Source: AP-15 sp963733945 (GTDB taxonomy: Bacteria; Pseudomonadota; Alphaproteobacteria; ATCC43930; CGMCC-115725). Taken from it: a stretch of 64,000 nt of DNA. The stretch spans positions 127,759 to 191,758 of the forward strand of contig CAVTFD010000022.1 in the NCBI GenBank assembly GCA_963733945.1, given 5' to 3'. The notes beneath the pieces were generated by a model. The model saw nothing but the letters and a program-made list of their open reading frames with translations, had not been told where the DNA came from and did not search any database. The number at the start of each line of letters is the position of its first letter. Within the stretch, counting starts at the first letter, position 1. Shown piece after piece: positions 16,886 through 25,173 of the stretch. The position numbers and the translations under genes are program-made.

Positions 16886-18850
16886 ATGCAGTCTACCACC
16901 CGCTCCCCCGGTCTCTTCGGCTCGCGCCGCGCGGTCGCGATCACGGCGCTCGTGTGCATCGCGGTGATGCTGGTCGCGGCCAACATCGTCATTGGCCGTT
17001 TCTTTTCTGCCCGGCTCGATCTGACCGCCGAGCATCTCTACACCCTCTCGCCTGGTACCGTGCACACCCTGGCGCAGATCGACGAGCCGATCACCCTGCG
17101 CTTTTACTATTCCAACCGTCTCGGCGACGAGGTCCCGGCCTACGGCGTCTATGCCCAGCGCGTGCGCGAATTGCTCGAGCAATACGTTGCCGCAGCGCAC
17201 GGCAAGCTGCGTCTCGAAATCTACAACCCCCAGCCGTTTTCCGATGTCGAGGACCAGGCGGTCGCCTTCGGCCTGCAGGCGGTGCCGCTCGACCGCGAGG
17301 GCGATCAGGTTTATTTCGGCCTCGCCGCGACCAACTCGACCGACGATCAGCAGGTCATCGCGTTCTTTTCGCCCGAGCGCGAGCGCTTTCTCGAATACGA
17401 TCTTACCAAGCTCATCCACAGCCTGGCTTTTCCGAAGAAGACCGTGGTCGGCTTGATCAGCAGCTTGCCGCTCGAAGGCGACATGGCGGCGATGATGCAG
17501 GGCCGGCCGAGCCAGCCGATGGCGGTGATCGAGCAATTGCAACAGCTCGACAAGATCGAGCCGTTGTCGGCAAGCCTCGATGCGATCCCGGCCGATGTCG
17601 ATGTGTTGATGCTGGTGCATCCGCAGAACCTGCCGCCAAAGACATTGTTCGCGATCGACCAGTTCGTGCTGAAGGGCGGCAAGGCGCTGGTCTTTGTCGA
17701 TCCCCATTCCGAATTGCAGGCGGCGCAAGCGAGCCAGATGAACCCGCCGGGTTCTCCGACCGCCAGCAATCTTGCGCCCTTGTTCAAATCCTGGGGCTTC
17801 CAGATGCTGCCGGGGGTCGTGGCCGGCGACCGCCGCGATGCCCAGCGGGTCAGCGTCCCGATCCCCGGGCATGGCGAGGAGCCGCTCGACTACATCGCTT
17901 GGCTCGATCTGCATTCGAGGAACCTCAATCGCAGCGATATGATCACCGCTGATCTGAGCCACCTGACAATGGCCTCGGCCGGCATCATCGAGCCGCTGCC
18001 CGGGGCCAAGACGACGCTCGAGCCGCTGATCGTAACCTCGCCCAACTCGACCAAGATCCCGGTCGACAAGCTCGAAGGGTTGCCCGACGTTGCCGGCCTC
18101 CTTGCCGATTTCAAGTCCGACGACAAGCGCTACATTCTCGCCGCCAAAGTTACCGGCATGGTCCAGACCGCCTATCCCGACGGTCCGCCACACCCGCCCA
18201 AGTCGACAATAACCAAGCCCGAGACCGCGAAGCCGGGCGGAGCGAAGCCGCCCGCCGCTGCCACATGGCTCAAACAGTCGGCGCATCCGATCGACGTCGT
18301 TGTCGTTGCCGACACGGATCTGCTCGACGACCGCCTCTGGGTGCAGAGCCAGGATTTCTTCGGCCAGCGGGTTATCGCGCCGATCGCCAACAATGGGGAC
18401 TTCGTCGCCAACGCGATCGACGTGCTGGCCGGCGGCGAGGATCTGGTCGGTCTGCGCAGCCGGGGCACCGCGGCCCGGCCCTTTGAGGTCGTCGACCGGA
18501 TCCAGCGCGAGGCCCAGACGCGCTACAGCGCCGAAGAGCGGGCCTTGCAGCAGAAACTGAAGGCCACCGAAGCCAAGCTCGCCGATCTAACCGGAACAGA
18601 CCAGACCGACACCCCGGCAACCTTGTCGCCGGAACAGACCAAGGCCATCGAGCAGTTCCGCGGCGACATGGTGCAGACCCGCCGCCAGCTGCGCGAGGTG
18701 CAGGCGGCGTTGCGCAGCAATATCCAGGAGCTGAAGGATGGGCTGGAGTTTCTCGATATCGCGCTGATTCCGATCATCGTCGCCGTGGTCGCGATTGTCG
18801 TCGGAGCAGTCCGTCTCAAGCGGCGCCGCCGTCGCGTGGTCGAGGCATGA
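16886..18850 (+). CDS. GldG-like ABC transport auxiliary protein
   Basis: 654 residues. An N-terminal membrane segment (about 14-36) is followed by RLDLTAEHLYTLSPGTVHTL, the opening of the GldG/intraflagellar-transport-like domain, then a long periplasmic part and a C-terminal membrane segment (LDIALIPIIVAVVAIVVGAV) with a basic cytoplasmic tail. A predicted coiled coil lies just before it (about 540-625). Such proteins pair with GldA/GldF-like ABC exporters. There is a Pro/Lys-rich linker near 430-450. Frame intact. Confidence 0.88.
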   Translation: MQSTTRSPGLFGSRRAVAITALVCIAVMLVAANIVIGRFFSARLDLTAEHLYTLSPGTVHTLAQIDEPITLRFYYSNRLGDEVPAYGVYAQRVRELLEQYVAAAHGKLRLEIYNPQPFSDVEDQAVAFGLQAVPLDREGDQVYFGLAATNSTDDQQVIAFFSPERERFLEYDLTKLIHSLAFPKKTVVGLISSLPLEGDMAAMMQGRPSQPMAVIEQLQQLDKIEPLSASLDAIPADVDVLMLVHPQNLPPKTLFAIDQFVLKGGKALVFVDPHSELQAAQASQMNPPGSPTASNLAPLFKSWGFQMLPGVVAGDRRDAQRVSVPIPGHGEEPLDYIAWLDLHSRNLNRSDMITADLSHLTMASAGIIEPLPGAKTTLEPLIVTSPNSTKIPVDKLEGLPDVAGLLADFKSDDKRYILAAKVTGMVQTAYPDGPPHPPKSTITKPETAKPGGAKPPAAATWLKQSAHPIDVVVVADTDLLDDRLWVQSQDFFGQRVIAPIANNGDFVANAIDVLAGGEDLVGLRSRGTAARPFEVVDRIQREAQTRYSAEERALQQKLKATEAKLADLTGTDQTDTPATLSPEQTKAIEQFRGDMVQTRRQLREVQAALRSNIQELKDGLEFLDIALIPIIVAVVAIVVGAVRLKRRRRRVVEA

Positions 18851-18863
18851 TCAGCCAGTTGTT

Positions 18864-18945
18864 CGTCATTCCCGCGAAAGCGGGAACCCAGGGCCGCAAA
18901 GGCTCGAACGGCTACCCTGGACCCCCGCTTTCGCGGGGGCGACGA
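18864..18945. repeat. Dispersed palindromic intergenic repeat inside the ABC operon
   Basis: Left arm CGTCATTCCCGCGAAAGCGGG and right arm CCCCGCTTTCGCGGGGGCGACG are inverted copies about 35 bp apart, with CCCAGGG/CCCTGG nested inside. This is the widespread alphaproteobacterial CGTCATTCCCGCGAAAGCGGGAA repeat family. It separates the GldG-like gene from the DUF4340 gene (150-bp gap), so it may attenuate or stabilise the transcript at this point. Confidence 0.8.
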
Positions 18946-19000
18946 TGATACCCTGTTCAAATCCTTTGCTTCATTTTGAGCTGGGCTCGGAGGATGGCGG

Positions 19001-20024
19001 ATGCAGAAACGAAATCTGATTCTGTTGTTCGCCGCGGCCGTCGTGCTCGCGGCCGTGGCAATCGTGGCGCTCGCCACCGGCGGCCCCGGCGTCAGCCGCG
19101 CCGGGTCGGACCGGACCGCGTTCCCCGGGCTGGGCGACAAGCTTGGCCAGGTCGCCTCGGTCGCGGTCGAGCGTGCGGGCTTGAACCTTACCTTCGTGCG
19201 CGACGGTGACCGGTGGCTGGTCACGCAAAAAGGAGATTATCCGGCCGACGCGGGCAAAGTTCGCCGCATCGTGCTCGCCATGGCCGACATGACTTCTGGT
19301 CGAGCCCAAGACGCGAAAGGCGGATCTCTACCCGCGTCTCGAGGTCGAAGATCCGGGCATAGGCAAATCGACCCTGATCACCCTTGAGGACAAATCCGGG
19401 GCGGCGCTCGCCCGGTTGATCGTCGGCAAGCGGCGTTACGATCGGCTCGGCGCCGGCAATGACGGCGTCTACGTCAGAAAACCCGGCGACCCGCAGTCTT
19501 GGCTCGCCCGCGGCGCGCTCGAGTTTTCCGATGACACGGCCAACTGGCTCGATCGCCGTATCGTCGACCTCCCCGACAGCCGCCTCGCCAAGGTCAGCCT
19601 GACCCAGCCCGACGGCGCCAGCCTGATCCTCAGCCGGACCGCGCCCGATAAAAAATTCGTGGTCACGGGGGCGCCGGCGAACGCCAAATACAAGAGCGAC
19701 ACGGCGTTGGGCGAGCCGGCGATGGCGCTTGAAACCCTCGACCTCGACGATGTGCGGCCGGCCGCGAAACTTCCGGTCCCGGACAAGGGCGTGACCGCCG
19801 CGTCTTACGCGACCTTCGACGGGCTGACCGTCGATCTGAAGCTGTTTCAGCACGACAACAAGGATTGGATCGCTCTCACCGCCGCGGGCTCCGGCAAAGC
19901 CGCGCCCGAGGCGAAGAAGATCACCGATCGGGCGTCACACTGGATCTATGCGATCCCGTCCTACAAGGCCAAGATGATGCAGACCAAGCTCGCCGACTTG
20001 CTCGAACCCCCCAAGGGCTCCTGA
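19001..20024 (+). pseudogene. DUF4340 domain-containing protein, frameshifted
   Basis: About 340 residues if repaired. The start (ATG 19001, GGAGGA upstream) gives an N-terminal membrane segment (LILLFAAAVVLAAVAIVALA) and the first half of the domain up to VLAMADMT. The continuation (LVEPKTRKADLYPRLEVE, then LIVGKRRYDRLGAGNDGVYV) is in another frame to the stop at 20024. One extra T at about 19290 explains the break. DUF4340 proteins usually follow GldG-like genes and are predicted periplasmic subunits of the same exporter. Because the downstream half is free of stops, an assembly error is possible. Confidence 0.8.
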
Positions 20025-20038
20025 GTAGGCGGCAGGGG

Positions 20039-20260
20039 ATGGCTGATCAGACGGTCGCGTCCGAGCCGGCGCCGCCCTCACCCTGCATCGGGGTCTGTCT
20101 GATCGACCCGGCAACCCGCCGCTGCCGCGGCTGCTTGCGCGACATCGACGAAATCGTCATCTGGTACGACGCGAGCGCCGCCGAGAAGCGCACGATCCTG
20201 GCGCGGCTCGCCGAGCGCCGTTGGCTCGACCAGGCAAGAGCGTCGGAGGATCCGGAATGA
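20039..20260 (+). CDS. DUF1289 family cysteine-motif protein
   Basis: 73 residues with CIGVC, then RRCRGCLRDIDEIVIW, the four-cysteine DUF1289 signature. The family is small, common in proteobacteria and likely binds a metal or cluster; no function is established. ATG 20039 lies 14 bp after the DUF4340 stop with GGCAGGGG upstream. The stop overlaps the next start (ATGA), so the two are translationally coupled. Confidence 0.9.
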   Translation: MADQTVASEPAPPSPCIGVCLIDPATRRCRGCLRDIDEIVIWYDASAAEKRTILARLAERRWLDQARASEDPE

Positions 20261-20616
20261 TTGCGGGCTTTTTCGACCGCGGCAGAGGTATCGCGAGGCG
20301 CGACACGGCTATGGTTTTCGCGTGCTTGCTGCTGACCGTATGCGCCGGCTCTCCGCCTACGACGAATTGGGTCAAGGCGAGCGCCGACGACCCGACGACG
20401 CAGCATGAGATCGATGACTGCCGCGCCCAGGCAAACGTCGCACTCGCCAGACAGCAAGGGATAAATCAGGACATAAGCGCCACGCTCGGCCGCAATTGGC
20501 AGATGAGCCAGACGACGGGCCTCCAGGATCAGAACATGCGCGAGCAGGCCGTCGCCGATGCCGACCAAGCCTTCAACAGCTGCATGCGCGCCAAAGGGTT
20601 CAAAAAACAGGGCTGA
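20257..20616 (+). CDS. Small putative lipoprotein, unrecognised
   Basis: 119 residues from ATG 20257 (coupled) or 101 from ATG 20311. The latter begins MVFACLLLTVCAGSPPT, a lipoprotein-like signal with a possible lipobox LTVC. The mature part (EIDDCRAQANVALARQQGIN, then DISATLGRNWQMSQT, then FNSCMRAKGF) holds two cysteines that may form a disulfide. Similar small lipoproteins occur in alphaproteobacteria, but I know of no assigned role. Confidence 0.7.
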   Translation: MIAGFFDRGRGIARRDTAMVFACLLLTVCAGSPPTTNWVKASADDPTTQHEIDDCRAQANVALARQQGINQDISATLGRNWQMSQTTGLQDQNMREQAVADADQAFNSCMRAKGFKKQG

Positions 20617-20663
20617 CCCCGGCCATCGCTCGGTGTGCGCTGCGGGGTCGAGCATGGCGCGGG

Positions 20664-21167
20664 TTAGGTATCGGGTACGTCTCTGCGGGTATCGGCGATG
20701 GTCTGCTCGAGCCTTTCCATCGTCCAGCCGAGCCCGATCAACTCATCGCGAGCATGGCGACCCGTCGGATCGAGCAGGACCGAACGCTGGTAAGCCTCCT
20801 CTGCCTTGCCGACCCTTCCCTGCAGCTTCAGCACGTGGCCAAGTTGCAGATGGGTGTCGGCTGAGGCCGGGTTCCGGCGGAGCGCTTCCCGGTAAGCCTT
20901 TTCCGCTTCCGCAACCTTGCCGGTCGCCTTCAGGGCGTGCCCGTACTGAACCCAGATCGCGGGGCCTTTCGGCAGGCTTCGCAGCGCGTCACGATAGCGC
21001 CGGGCGGCGAGTTCCCATTGGCCGGCGTCGCGCGCCCGATCGGCTTCCGTGAGCTTAGCCTCCCCGGCTGTGGTCGCGCTCAGCCACGAGCCTCGTCGGC
21101 GCGCGGCAAGTTGACGGAGCATGAACCAGGGGCGGGCGATTTCGTGAGCGAAGCGACCCTTTCCCAT
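20664..21167 (-). CDS. Tetratricopeptide-repeat protein
   Basis: 167 residues. Three TPR units occupy about residues 37-140: GQWELAARRYRDALRSLPKG, then GKVAEAEKAYREALRRNPAS, then GRVGKAEEAYQRSVLLDPTG. TPRs mediate protein contacts; such modules often precede or are fused to glycosyl- or sulfotransferases. The gene overlaps the end of the upstream sulfotransferase-like gene by 113 bp in another frame. An alternative start at 21122 (MLRQLAAR) reduces that overlap. Confidence 0.7.
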   Translation of the reverse strand: MGKGRFAHEIARPWFMLRQLAARRRGSWLSATTAGEAKLTEADRARDAGQWELAARRYRDALRSLPKGPAIWVQYGHALKATGKVAEAEKAYREALRRNPASADTHLQLGHVLKLQGRVGKAEEAYQRSVLLDPTGRHARDELIGLGWTMERLEQTIADTRRDVPDT

Positions 21168-21936
21168 CCCCGGTCAAAGCGGGCGGGCGTCTCGAGGCCG
21201 GGTTAAATCCGGCTGCGCTCCAATGCTCCCATAAAGCCTGGTCGAGTCGATTTCGTGCCCGGATCGCGCGGCGCATAGCCGGCGGGATCGAATCGGAGGT
21301 CAGCAGCCGCCATCCGGTTTGGGCCAGCAACTCGACCGCGATATTGCGCCGCGGCGCAGTGGGCGGCACACCCAGGCCGGGCGCGATTTCGGCAATCAGG
21401 CGATCGCAGTCGGTGTGAGCACCGACAAACCAGAACCCGGCCAGCATCCGATTGAGGCGCTGATATTTTTGCTCGTCCGTTATCACCAGCAGCGACCGTC
21501 GCTCGATCAGCAGCCACCGTGACAATAGAAAGTGGGTCATGAAGTTCGGTCGCAACGCTCGCAAATGGATATCAAAACTGTAAGTCCCCAGGCCCTTGGC
21601 GATGTTATCCATCATCTGCCAATTGTAGAGCGAGATCTGTAATTGAAGTGGGTCGCGCAGCAACAAAATGCGACGTATCTCACGTCCTTTAAATAAATCC
21701 ACGAGTGAACAGCTGATGTGATGGCCGGCAACGATGCGGGTGCGATTGCGGTCGGGAAGAACGTCGGGCCGTCCGCGCCGGCCGGGGCGCAGCTTGCGGC
21801 TCGATTGCCAGAATACCCCTGGCGCACAGTGCTTGGCGAAATGCCGCTGGATGGTTTGCCCGGCGGTCTTTGGAATATGCAGTAGAAAGTATACTGGTTC
21901 CGCGTCGCAGCGGCCCGATTGCTCCGGCATCTTCAC
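21055..21936 (-). CDS. Sulfotransferase-family-like protein
   Basis: 293 residues. FLLHIPKTAGQTIQRHFAKH near residue 17 is the 5'-phosphosulfate-binding loop of sulfotransferases that use PAPS; RRILLLRDPLQLQISLYNWQ near residue 90 matches the 3'-phosphate-binding block with its Arg and Ser. The C-terminal 60 residues are basic, of low complexity, and overlap the TPR gene, so the native end may be earlier. The start is GTG 21936 or ATG 21930. The acceptor is unknown; cell-surface glycan or lipid sulfation is plausible with the TPR neighbour. Confidence 0.65.
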   Translation of the reverse strand: MKMPEQSGRCDAEPVYFLLHIPKTAGQTIQRHFAKHCAPGVFWQSSRKLRPGRRGRPDVLPDRNRTRIVAGHHISCSLVDLFKGREIRRILLLRDPLQLQISLYNWQMMDNIAKGLGTYSFDIHLRALRPNFMTHFLLSRWLLIERRSLLVITDEQKYQRLNRMLAGFWFVGAHTDCDRLIAEIAPGLGVPPTAPRRNIAVELLAQTGWRLLTSDSIPPAMRRAIRARNRLDQALWEHWSAAGFNPASRRPPALTGDGKGSLRSRNRPPLVHAPSTCRAPTRLVAERDHSRGG

Positions 21937-22026
21937 GTGACCAGAAGCGGCGCGGCTCGCGAACTGATGATCCGGTCTCCCTGGTCCACGATATTGCCCG
22001 GCACCGGCAAACGCGCCGCTGCTCGA

Positions 22027-23229
22027 TCAGGCGTTCACCCCCTCCGCCAGCGGCACGCGCATCACCTTGTGGGCCTGCAACACCGGCAACACCTCGCGGG
22101 CGAAACGGCGGATCTGCTCGATGAACATCTCGTGCGGCAGCACCCCGCGATTGAGGCTGACCTGCACATTGTCGGCGCCAGCGCTGTCGGCCGCGTCGAT
22201 GATCCGCCGGGTCACTTCCTCGGCCGTGCCCCACGGCATCTCCTCGGCCTGGCGCTCGACATCGGCCATCGTCAGGTTGCGGAAATCCTCGCGGGCGAAT
22301 TGCGCGGCGCGCAGGTTTTCCGGACGCACATAGTCGGTCGACGCGGCGCTCGAATACCCGGTCTCGCGCTGGCGGCTCGTTTCGGTGAAGTTGCCGTGGC
22401 TGAACAGGGTGCGGTTGAAATAGAGATGGTGGGGGCCCATTTCGCGCACCGCCTCGGCCTTGGTGGAGGCGACATAGGCGCTAATGCCGAGCGAGAGATG
22501 GTCGGGAGTGATATGGTGGCCGGCGCGTTCGAGGCAGCGCGCGTAATGGCGGATGATGTCGTCGCGCAGCCCACGCGAGCGGCCGAGGCCGGGGGTGATC
22601 GGCAAGTTGTGCGCGGCGGCGAATTCGATCGATTCCTTGCTGCCGACGATCGGCATCCAGATCGGCGGGCGCGGTTGCTGCAACGGCCGCGGCCATAGGG
22701 CGGCGTCCTCGTAGCTCCAATACCGGCCTTTGTAGGAAAACACCTCTTCGCTCCACGCCCGGGTGATGATGTCGAACGCTTCTTCAAAGCGGGCGCGCGA
22801 GTCGGCAAGCGGTACGTTGTGAACCTGGTATTCGCGCGGAATCCCGCGGGCGAAGCCTGAAATCAGCCGTCCGTTCGACATGCAATCGAGCATCGCCAGC
22901 TCTTCGGCCAGGCGCAATGGCTCGTGCAATGGCAACAGATTTCCGTAGATCAATAATTTGAGATTCTTAGTGCGCTGCGCCGCCGCCGCGGCCAGCAAGT
23001 TCGGCGAGTTCATCAGCCCATAAGGCGAGCAGTGATGCTCGTTGAACCCGACCCCGTCATAACCGAGGCGGTCGAGTTCCTCCCAAGCGTCGAGATGCTC
23101 GGCGTAGGTGCGCGCCGCGACCTTCGGTTTGAAGTGCTGTTTCGCCAGCGGATAGGGCAGCTCGCTGCCGCTCTTCAGATGCTCGAGTTGCTCGCCGTAA
23201 GCCAGCAGGTCGAAGACAAAGACTTTCAT
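22027..23229 (-). CDS. LLM-class flavin-dependent oxidoreductase (luciferase-like)
   Basis: 400 residues. The fold signature is seen in GYDGVGFNEHHCSPYGLMNS, then NLKLLIYGNLLPLHEPLRLA, then LDCMSNGRLISGFARGIPRE. These bacterial-luciferase-type (beta/alpha)8 enzymes use FMNH2 and oxygen to oxidise a substrate that cannot be read from sequence. Its ATG overlaps the stop of the upstream serine hydrolase by 4 bp (ATGA), implying translation of both from one transcript. Frame intact. Confidence 0.9.
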   Translation of the reverse strand: MKVFVFDLLAYGEQLEHLKSGSELPYPLAKQHFKPKVAARTYAEHLDAWEELDRLGYDGVGFNEHHCSPYGLMNSPNLLAAAAAQRTKNLKLLIYGNLLPLHEPLRLAEELAMLDCMSNGRLISGFARGIPREYQVHNVPLADSRARFEEAFDIITRAWSEEVFSYKGRYWSYEDAALWPRPLQQPRPPIWMPIVGSKESIEFAAAHNLPITPGLGRSRGLRDDIIRHYARCLERAGHHITPDHLSLGISAYVASTKAEAVREMGPHHLYFNRTLFSHGNFTETSRQRETGYSSAASTDYVRPENLRAAQFAREDFRNLTMADVERQAEEMPWGTAEEVTRRIIDAADSAGADNVQVSLNRGVLPHEMFIEQIRRFAREVLPVLQAHKVMRVPLAEGVNA

Positions 23230-24965
23230 TGGGTTCCCTTCACGGGCAAGGCATAGAACAAGTTATAGGCGAGATTGGCGGCCAAAGTCTCAGCCGGTCT
23301 GAACGTGAGCGGGCTGGTGTGCCCGGTCGCCGGCGAGCGCGAATTCACCATCACGACCACGGCCAGCTGCCGCTTCGGCATTAGAAAGATCTCGCTGGAA
23401 AAGCCCGGCAGCCCGCCGTCTTTGATGACGACCTCGGGCACTCCGTTGCTTTCATCCGCCGGGATGACGCCCCAGGCGAGGGCGGACCGATTGGTCTCGG
23501 CCGGGCAGGTTGAAAGATCGGGGTCCGAGCTCTGGCACGCATACGCTTTTTCAGCAATTTTGAAGCCGGCAGTCAGGGATAGCGGCAGCCAGGGCAACAA
23601 AGCCGACTGCGGCAAAGCCGCAGCGGCGAACCGCATCAGATCGTCCAGCGTCGATTTCAGTGCGCCGGCCGCAGCCCAAACCGGGACACCGCTGCTCTCG
23701 GCGCCTCCCGGCGCGACGATCACCGTCAGCGGGTCCGGATACCCGCTTCCGCCATTGGTGACCGTGACCGCGACGACCCGGCCATTTGCGATGTGCGCGG
23801 TCGCCGCCGCCCCCGTGCCGCCCCCGCCATTGATCGTAACTTGCGGCGCCCGCTGGTAACCGGCGCCGCCATACAGGATCAGCACCGCCTTCACCGCGCC
23901 CCCGCTGACGATCGGCAAGGCGTGCGCCAATTTCGTCGAACCGCCGTTATTGAACACAATAGTGGGCGGAGTCGTGTAGCCGCTGCCGCCGGTCATAACG
24001 TTGATTTTATCGACTGTGTCCTTTTTGAGCTTGGCGGTGGCGGTGGCTCCCGAACCGCCACCGCCGACGATCGTCACTTGCGGGGTTGCGGAATAGGAGC
24101 GCCCGCCGCCCAGAACGTCGATTTGGCTAATCGCGCCGCCGGTTACCTCGGCCGCCGCGATTGCTAGGTCATACCCCTTGGCGGCGCGCTCGGCATCCGT
24201 CGCGGGAACATCGAGAAAGGTGCTTCGCATATCAAGCGGCCGCAAGATCCGCCGGTTGACCTCGTTGTACCATCCGTCCACCGAACCATCGGTGATCGGC
24301 TGGCCACGCCGGGTTCCGAGCAGCAGTCCCAAGAGGCCGGTGCTGTAATCGGAATATTCAGACGGGGCGGGCAGGCTTACGACCTTCTCCTTGTAGTTCT
24401 GAAAAAACGCGAGGAAGTCAGCCGCGCCATAGTCGCTGATCGACGGGCGCGCCGAGGGCCGACAGCCGGTCGTCGCCGGCGATTCACCGCTCTCGCAAAT
24501 CGGTGCATAGGTTGGAAAGCCGCCGGTAAAATCGCCGAGGTCTACCAGGGTGACTTCGCCGGTCAGGGGGTGTGTGAATTGGCCCAGCTCAGCGCCGAAG
24601 CGAGAGAGTTGACCATCGAGGCTCAGCGTGTTTTCGAATACTGATTGGCCAAGCAGGTTTGTCGTGAACACCTTGGTGGTCGAGCCGATTTCAAAAATCG
24701 AGTTGGTGGCGAACGGGGTTTGGGTGGCCGCGTCGGCACAGCCGAAGCTGTAGGCTTTCTGGAAACCCACCCCGATCTTGTCGACCACGCCGACGGCGAC
24801 ACCCACCGCCACCCCTTGATGGATCACCGCATTGGCGAAGGTGTCGACGATTGCCCGGACCGTCTGACCCTCGCCCGCCCACGCTGCCCGAGGCATTCCG
24901 GATATCAAAGACACCGCTACCAGCACCAATCCTGCCGGTCGCAGGCACCCGATCGCGCCGCGCAT
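23226..24965 (-). CDS. Serine hydrolase (beta-lactamase/transpeptidase fold) with glycine-rich repeat insert
   Basis: 579 residues from ATG 24965, which has a good ribosome site (GGGAGAGG) and a signal peptide (LVLVAVSLISGMPRAAWAGE). The nucleophile motif SxxK is STTK (FEIGSTTKVFTTN), the Tyr motif is YSDYSTGLLG, and GGLPGFSSEIFLMP stands for the third motif. Between YDLAIAAAEVTGG and WAAAGALKSTLDDLMRFA an extra stretch of about 150 residues holds at least three units of the form GGSGY-xxPPxVxF/I-xGGGGxGAxATA. Such units are known from phage tail and surface proteins, not from class C hydrolases. Secreted; substrate unknown. Confidence 0.85.
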   Translation of the reverse strand: MRGAIGCLRPAGLVLVAVSLISGMPRAAWAGEGQTVRAIVDTFANAVIHQGVAVGVAVGVVDKIGVGFQKAYSFGCADAATQTPFATNSIFEIGSTTKVFTTNLLGQSVFENTLSLDGQLSRFGAELGQFTHPLTGEVTLVDLGDFTGGFPTYAPICESGESPATTGCRPSARPSISDYGAADFLAFFQNYKEKVVSLPAPSEYSDYSTGLLGLLLGTRRGQPITDGSVDGWYNEVNRRILRPLDMRSTFLDVPATDAERAAKGYDLAIAAAEVTGGAISQIDVLGGGRSYSATPQVTIVGGGGSGATATAKLKKDTVDKINVMTGGSGYTTPPTIVFNNGGSTKLAHALPIVSGGAVKAVLILYGGAGYQRAPQVTINGGGGTGAAATAHIANGRVVAVTVTNGGSGYPDPLTVIVAPGGAESSGVPVWAAAGALKSTLDDLMRFAAAALPQSALLPWLPLSLTAGFKIAEKAYACQSSDPDLSTCPAETNRSALAWGVIPADESNGVPEVVIKDGGLPGFSSEIFLMPKRQLAVVVMVNSRSPATGHTSPLTFRPAETLAANLAYNLFYALPVKGTQ

Positions 24966-25173
24966 CCTCGATTCCTCTCCCTGGCTCTCCCCCGTTAAGA
25001 CACCGCCAACACGCACGCACCGGCGAGCCGGCGATGCGCAAGGCGCGAAGTCGCTGGCCGACGGCCCGGTGCCTGCCGGCATCTATCCCGTGCAAGCCCG
25101 GCGGTCCAGCGGGGACGTCGAAGCCCCGCGCAAGGAAGGGGTTGTCCGACCAAACCCAGGCTGACGGCGGTCG

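Noticed and set aside
15343..16992. Leftward frame of 549 codons across the ABC ATPase and permease
   Set aside because: Antisense shadow with no domain; the rightward genes have Walker and permease motifs.
16829..18286. Leftward frame of 485 codons opposite the GldG-like gene
   Set aside because: Composition typical of antisense of a GC-rich gene; no motif, and the sense gene is well supported.
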